From contig CALVIU010000011.1 in the NCBI GenBank assembly GCA_944331835.1, positions 1 to 36,177 on the forward strand: a stretch of DNA of 36,177 nt, read 5' to 3'. The notes beneath the pieces were generated by a model. That model did not search any database, had not been told where the DNA came from, and saw only the letters and a program-made list of their open reading frames with translations. Numbering within the stretch: the stretch's first letter is position 1; every line of letters starts with the position of its first letter. Position numbers and translations under genes: made by a program. Shown here one piece after another: positions 32,168 through 36,177 of the stretch. Origin of the DNA: an uncultured Bacilli bacterium. Lineage in GTDB: Bacteria > Bacillota_I > Bacilli_A > RF39 > UBA660.

Positions 32168-33944
32168 CAAAGAGTTAAGAGATTTTTATTTAAAATTTTT
32201 TGAAAGTCACAACCATGCGATAATTCCGTCATCTTCGATTGTGCCTGAAAATGATCCAACAGTTCTATTTACAACTGCTGGAATGCATCCACTAGTTCCA
32301 TATTTACTAGGTGAAAGTCATCCGGCGGGTAATAGACTTTGTGATGTTCAAAAGTGTATTAGAACTAGTGATATCGATGAAGTAGGAGATAACTCACATT
32401 TGACATTTTTTGAAATGCTTGGCAATTGGTCTTTAGGAGACTACTTTAAAAAAGAAGCCATAAGCATGAGTTATGAATTTTTAACTAGTCCCGATTATTT
32501 AAATATTCCTGCAGATAAATTGTATTTTACTTGTTTTGCTGGAGATGAAACTGCTCCAAAAGATGAAGAAAGTTATAATATATGGCGAAGCCTTGGAGTG
32601 CCTGAAGATCATCTATTTTACTTACCTAAAGAAAATAACTTCTGGATTTTAGGTAGTGGCATAGGTCCTTGTGGGCCTGATACGGAAATGTTTTATGATA
32701 CTGGCAAGCCCGCTTGTGGAGCTGATTGTTCTCCTGCCTGTGATTGTGGCAAATACTTAGAAATTTGGAACGATGTTTTCATGGAATATTATCGCGCTGA
32801 AGATGGAACATTAACTAAATTAAAACAACAAAATGTAGATACTGGTATGGGTCTTGAAAGAACTATCACCGTATTAAATAGTTATGAATCAGTTTATGAT
32901 TCTGATGTCTTCCAAAATTTGAAAGAAAAGATAGAAGAATTGTCAGGTAAAAATTATGAAGAAAATAAAGAAAGTTTCAGAATAATTATGGATCATGTAA
33001 GAACGTCTACTTTCATTTTAGGTGATGACCATGGCATAACTCCTTCAAATATCGGAGCAGGTTATGTTTTGCGAAGATTAATACGTCGAGCAATTAGACA
33101 TTTAAGAAAATTAGGTCTTATGGAAGATGCATTAGTAAAATTATCACAAGTGGTAATTGATGATTACCAAAGTGTTTATCATGAACTATCTAAAAATAAA
33201 GAATTTATCTTTGCTGAACTAGAAAAAGAAGGCATTAAATTTGGCAAAACTATTAAAGATGGCGAAAAATTATTTTATAAAGTAATTAAACATTTAGATG
33301 GTGATACTATAAGTGGCGAAGATGCGTTTAAATTATTTGATACCTTTGGATTCCCTTTAGAAATGACTGAAGAACTTGCCAAAGAAAATGGCTTAAAAGT
33401 TGATACCTTAGGCTTTGAAGAAAAATTTAAAGAACACCAAGAAAAATCTCGAACTATCGATGCTGGTTCATTTAAAGGTGGCCTTGCTGATAGTTCTTAC
33501 GAATCAACTAAATATCACACTTTAGCTCATCTTATGCTTGCTGCATTGCAACATATGTATGGACCAGATATTATTCAAAAAGGATGTAATATTACTAGCG
33601 AAAGAATCCGTTTTGATTTCAATTTGAATCATAAAATGAGTGATGAAGAAAAGGCTGAACTTACTAAAATAGTTAATGAAAAAATTAAAGAAGGTATTCC
33701 AGTTACTATGGAAGAAATGCCTTATGAAGAAGCCAAAAAACAAGGTGCTCACGGAACTTTTGAAGACCGTTATGGTAGTATTGTTAAAGTATATTCTATC
33801 GGTGACTTTTCCAAAGAAATCTGTGGAGGACCACATGTAAGTAATACGAGCGAACTTGGCACATTTAAAATAACAAAAGAAGAATCTTCTTCCGCTGGAG
33901 TAAGAAGAATTAAAGGAGTTTTGGAAAATATCCAAAATGATTAA
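32151..33944 (+). CDS. alaS: Alanyl-tRNA synthetase, short form without C-Ala domain
   Basis: A 597-residue AlaS against about 870 for the usual bacterial enzyme. Motifs of the class II catalytic core are present: PTVLFTTAGM, KCIRTSDIDEVG, LTFFEMLGNWSLGDYF, GPCGPDTEMF, and the motif-3-like NVDTGMGLERT. The tRNA-binding and editing domains follow, with all zinc/editing ligands: H456 and H460 (HTLAH), C558 and H562 (CGGPH). The chain ends just after the editing domain (KGVLENIQND), so the dimerising C-Ala domain is absent. The stop is followed directly by a terminator, and no frameshifted C-Ala is seen after it. Some gut Firmicutes have this form. It is under the alanine T-box. Confidence 0.93.
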   Translation: MKQLTSKELRDFYLKFFESHNHAIIPSSSIVPENDPTVLFTTAGMHPLVPYLLGESHPAGNRLCDVQKCIRTSDIDEVGDNSHLTFFEMLGNWSLGDYFKKEAISMSYEFLTSPDYLNIPADKLYFTCFAGDETAPKDEESYNIWRSLGVPEDHLFYLPKENNFWILGSGIGPCGPDTEMFYDTGKPACGADCSPACDCGKYLEIWNDVFMEYYRAEDGTLTKLKQQNVDTGMGLERTITVLNSYESVYDSDVFQNLKEKIEELSGKNYEENKESFRIIMDHVRTSTFILGDDHGITPSNIGAGYVLRRLIRRAIRHLRKLGLMEDALVKLSQVVIDDYQSVYHELSKNKEFIFAELEKEGIKFGKTIKDGEKLFYKVIKHLDGDTISGEDAFKLFDTFGFPLEMTEELAKENGLKVDTLGFEEKFKEHQEKSRTIDAGSFKGGLADSSYESTKYHTLAHLMLAALQHMYGPDIIQKGCNITSERIRFDFNLNHKMSDEEKAELTKIVNEKIKEGIPVTMEEMPYEEAKKQGAHGTFEDRYGSIVKVYSIGDFSKEICGGPHVSNTSELGTFKITKEESSSAGVRRIKGVLENIQND

Positions 33945-33951
33945 AAATAAA

Positions 33952-33982
33952 GATGTTATCCATTATTGGGTAGCATTTTTTT
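33952..33982 (+). terminator. Terminator of the alaS operon
   Basis: Ten paired bases including G-T pairs (33952-33961 with 33968-33977) with a 6-base loop, then a T run. Confidence 0.85.
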
Positions 33983-33990
33983 GTCTTAAA

Positions 33991-34132
33991 GGGATGCGAA
34001 GAGAATATAGTTGAAATTCTTAATATTTTAATGTTTGCTTGTATAAAAAGCAGTAGGCTGACGCTCATCCGAAATTGGTCTACGGCGAGTCTGAAGGACT
34101 CGGTGAAGTAGAAACATCCTTAGGTAACTAAG
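33991..34132 (+). other. GC-raised, structured-looking segment between alaS and the next gene
   Basis: No protein-like frame. Several complementary blocks occur in order: GGATG (33992-33996) with CATCC (34115-34119), GTAG (34053-34056) with CTAC (34080-34083), GAGTC (34087-34091) with GACTC (34097-34101, loop TGAAG), and CTTAG-GTAA-CTAAG (34119-34132, a GNRA loop). It is more GC-rich than its surroundings. I cannot match it to any RNA family; it may be an unrecognised non-coding RNA or the remnant of one. Confidence 0.35.
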
Positions 34133-34160
34133 ATCATTAAACTTGTTTGACTTTTGTTCC

Positions 34161-34189
34161 TTGACATTATAAAAAAGGCTTTATATAAT
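34161..34189 (+). promoter_or_regulatory. Perfect consensus promoter of the acyl-CoA synthetase gene
   Basis: TTGACA (34161-34166), 17 bases, TATAAT (34184-34189). Confidence 0.88.
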
Positions 34190-34196
34190 TAAAATG

Positions 34197-34211
34197 TAGA
34201 CAATTTGTCTA
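34197..34211. promoter_or_regulatory. Palindromic operator candidate
   Basis: TAGACAA-T-TTGTCTA, a perfect 7-bp inverted repeat 7 bases after the -10, covering the expected transcription start. Its position on a consensus promoter suggests repression by a dimeric regulator (TetR- or GntR-like size). The regulator is not in the window. Confidence 0.6.
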
Positions 34212-34230
34212 ATAAAATAGGGAGGGTCAA

Positions 34231-36060
34231 ATGACAAAAGTTTCACAAATTTACGATGAAGTCGTGAAGAAAACAAACAATGGAACCGAAGTTCCGATTG
34301 TGGATAAAAATGGGGTTGCTGTTCACAGGCTTACAATCTTTGAAGATATTGTCCTAAGAAATTTGGATAATTTGGATGCTCCAGCCTTAGAAATTGTAGG
34401 TAGTGATTCAAAAATGACTTATTTAGAATTTTTTAAAGAAGTCGAAAAGTACATGAGTGCATTTAGAAATATGGGCTTAAAAGAACACGATGTTGTGAGT
34501 CTATGCTTGCCAGTAGGCATCGAATTTATCTGTGCTTATTACGCACTTACAACATTAGGTGTTACGGTTAATGCACTAAACATTATGTTTTTATTTCAAG
34601 AAGGTATTGAACCATACTTGTCAAAAAGATGTTCTGATACTTTGATTGTCGATGAAAATTATTTAAAAATGTTACAAGCAAAAGGAGCATTTAACGACGC
34701 TAATTTGAAAAACTTAATTGTTACAGGAGATGCAACATATACGCATCATTTAAACAGTGATAAATATGCTTTGCCAGCTGGATTAAAAGGGGTAAACGTT
34801 TTATCATTCGCTGATTTTTTGAAGACTGCTAATATGAACGATGAATTACATGCAGCAGAGTATAATGAAGATAGAATTTCAACGCTTAATTATACTAGTG
34901 GAACAACAGGTAGACCAAAATGCATGGGTCATTCAGATTTAGCACCACTTTTTTTAGTTTCTGCACATGATACTATAAAAAGAGATGAATATCGCGGAGA
35001 TAGAACTTTAGTTACAATTCCTCTTCAACATCCAACTGGCTTATTTTATTCTATGGTATTCCAAATGGCTCAAGGTAAGACTTTAGTTTTGGAACCAAGA
35101 TATGATAAGAGTTTATTTGCTAAAGATATTAAAGAAAATGCAATCAATCATGCAGTTCAAGCGAAACCGTTTTATGCGCAATTAATTCAAGATAGAGCAG
35201 ATGGAACATTAAAACCAGGTGATTTTGAATTATTCCGTAATGCTTATAGCGGTGGTGAAGGTATTCCTAAATCAGTATGTGATGAAATTAATGCAACATT
35301 AGCTTATGCTGGAAGTCCAAATCCTTATATCTATCTAGGTTATGGACGAAGCGAAGAAGGTTCATTAACTGTTACACCTTATAATTTAGAGGGAAGAGCA
35401 AATACTGTTGGAGTGCCACTTCCGGGGAATAAGGCTAAACTTGTCGAAGCCGGTACATTAAAAGATATTCCAAATGTTCCAGGGGCTCAAGGAGAAATCT
35501 TAGTAAGTACACCAGTTCATCCAATTCATCATTGTTATTTAGATGATTATAATAAAGAAGGAAAAAGTGATGGCTCAATCATCGATAAAGATGGAGTAAG
35601 ATGGGCAAGAGCAGAAGATATCGCTTCGTTAGTAGAATTACCTGATGGGACACTTTCCTTTATTGCTTTAGGAAGAGCTAAAGATTCAGCCAAGAAAAAT
35701 GGCGAAACATACTACTTATTTAATTTAAAAGAACAAATTAATGCTATACCAGAAGTTCAAGAGTGCGAAGTATTGTCTATACCAAATAATGGTAATGATT
35801 ATATAACGGTTCATATAGTATTGAAAGAAGAAGCCAAAAATAGAAAAGAAGATGTGATTAGAAAAATATACGCTGTTGCTTCAATGATTGATGGTGTTAA
35901 ATATTATGATGTTTTTGGTATCAATGCCACTAGTGGTAAATGCGATAGAGAAGCAATGAGTGAAGATTTAAATAATTATTATTCTTTGACAAATGGTCAA
36001 ATAATAGAAACTGATTTTGTTAAAACAGAAGGACAAGTATTAAAAAGATTTAAAAAATAG
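34231..36060 (+). CDS. AMP-forming acyl-CoA synthetase-like enzyme
   Basis: A 609-residue adenylate-forming enzyme (ANL superfamily). It has the P-loop-like NYTSGTTGRPKCMGH motif (about 223-237), the AMP-binding core with AYSGGEG and YLGYGRSEEGS (a variant of YGxTE), and hinge/C-terminal sequence WARAEDIASLVELPDG and FIALGRAKDSAKKNGE. The catalytic lysine is in SGKCDREAM near the C-terminus. All functional motifs are present, so it should activate a carboxylic acid with ATP, usually onto CoA. The substrate (fatty, aromatic or other) cannot be set. SD AGGGAGG precedes the ATG. A terminator follows at 36068. Confidence 0.88.
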   Translation: MTKVSQIYDEVVKKTNNGTEVPIVDKNGVAVHRLTIFEDIVLRNLDNLDAPALEIVGSDSKMTYLEFFKEVEKYMSAFRNMGLKEHDVVSLCLPVGIEFICAYYALTTLGVTVNALNIMFLFQEGIEPYLSKRCSDTLIVDENYLKMLQAKGAFNDANLKNLIVTGDATYTHHLNSDKYALPAGLKGVNVLSFADFLKTANMNDELHAAEYNEDRISTLNYTSGTTGRPKCMGHSDLAPLFLVSAHDTIKRDEYRGDRTLVTIPLQHPTGLFYSMVFQMAQGKTLVLEPRYDKSLFAKDIKENAINHAVQAKPFYAQLIQDRADGTLKPGDFELFRNAYSGGEGIPKSVCDEINATLAYAGSPNPYIYLGYGRSEEGSLTVTPYNLEGRANTVGVPLPGNKAKLVEAGTLKDIPNVPGAQGEILVSTPVHPIHHCYLDDYNKEGKSDGSIIDKDGVRWARAEDIASLVELPDGTLSFIALGRAKDSAKKNGETYYLFNLKEQINAIPEVQECEVLSIPNNGNDYITVHIVLKEEAKNRKEDVIRKIYAVASMIDGVKYYDVFGINATSGKCDREAMSEDLNNYYSLTNGQIIETDFVKTEGQVLKRFKK

Positions 36061-36067
36061 CATTTTT

Positions 36068-36099
36068 AAAATCATAGGTGTGAAAATCTATGATTTTTT
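36068..36099 (+). terminator. Terminator of the acyl-CoA synthetase gene
   Basis: A perfect 10-bp stem (36068-36077 with 36088-36097, AAAATCATAG and complement), 10-base loop, trailing T's. Confidence 0.88.
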
Positions 36100-36104
36100 C
36101 TGTA

Positions 36105-36173
36105 GGTTTGTCAAACATAAGTGACAGAGTCACGACAAACCAACTATAGATTATTTTGACTTGTCAAAATAAT
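36105..36173. repeat. Nested and adjacent perfect inverted repeats at the window end
   Basis: GGTTTGTC (36105-36112) pairs with GACAAACC (36134-36141), enclosing GTGAC-AGA-GTCAC (36121-36133). Then ATTATTTTGAC (36150-36160) pairs with GTCAAAATAAT (36163-36173) over a 2-base loop. They may be operator sites for the next gene or the end of a small repeat element; the window stops too soon to tell. Confidence 0.6.
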
Positions 36174-36177
36174 CACG

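Noticed and set aside
33522..33935. 137-codon minus-strand frame inside alaS
   Set aside because: Phe-rich antisense shadow of the conserved editing domain, without a start site.
34086..34107. Ribosomal RNA fragment (GACTCGGTGAA resembles a 23S segment)
   Set aside because: The match is about 11 bases and neither side continues as 23S sequence.
36105..36141. Single CRISPR repeat or tracrRNA piece
   Set aside because: About 37 bases long with inverted ends, but only one copy is visible and there are no spacers or cas genes.

Overview
The window is AT-rich DNA from a low-GC Gram-positive relative (Bacillota, probably a gut Bacilli lineage of the RF39/Erysipelotrichia kind). The taxon is an inference. 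It rests on very A/T-biased codons, TGA used as a stop (so not the Mycoplasma code), strong Shine-Dalgarno sites often of the form GGTGAT or AGGAGG, near-consensus sigma-A promoters, an alanine T-box, a SpoVIF-like sporulation gene, a VanY-type carboxypeptidase and a short AlaS.

Layout. 1-1482: a truncated queuosine-precursor transporter gene, a histidine phosphatase, then a gene-poor stretch ending in the 3' half of a tRNA-Arg(CCT), which looks like an old att site. 1906-5814: a zinc-ribbon/von Willebrand A/papain-like surface protein, a zinc-ribbon membrane protein and a HAD phosphatase that has lost its nucleophile motif. 5928-11324: a small membrane protein, an XRE regulator with a membrane anchor and exterior domain, a secreted protein and a MacB-type ABC transporter with two half-permeases. 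11514-14959: a FIST-domain protein, an aldehyde dehydrogenase and a short-chain dehydrogenase. 14976-15290: small-peptide/antisense locus A. 15354-17991: vanY and ffh. 18010-20073: two decayed AAA_14/DUF4143 ATPases beside 23-bp tandem repeats. 20070-21137: an M3-like peptidase. 21233-21526: small-peptide/antisense locus B. 21595-23255: a large anchored protein whose 3' end has the composition of a diversified cassette, followed by a GC-rich hairpin. 23315-25948: LiaF-like and DUF4097-like envelope proteins, a small conserved protein and a SleB-like hydrolase. 26014-28357: engB, a prepilin and der. 28365-31401: a papain-like hypothetical protein, spoVIF, an unknown protein and an AI-2E family transporter. 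31424-33944: an alanine T-box controlling a nucleotide-kinase-like gene and a short alaS. 34231-36060: an acyl-CoA-synthetase-like enzyme behind a consensus promoter with a palindromic operator.

The two most interesting items are these. (1) Loci A and B are two copies of one previously unrecognised-looking type I toxin-antitoxin-like cassette. Each has a 25-26 residue hydrophobic peptide, the same TTGC-17-TAGAAT promoter placed 8 nt before GTTACC, a GGGGGTTTT leader motif, terminal inverted repeats and a convergent antisense RNA with its own promoter and terminator. (2) The 3' end of the 21595-23211 gene is a C-ending-codon, GC-rich block followed by a GC-rich hairpin. This matches what a variable region of a diversity-generating retroelement would look like, although no reverse transcriptase or template repeat is visible in this window.
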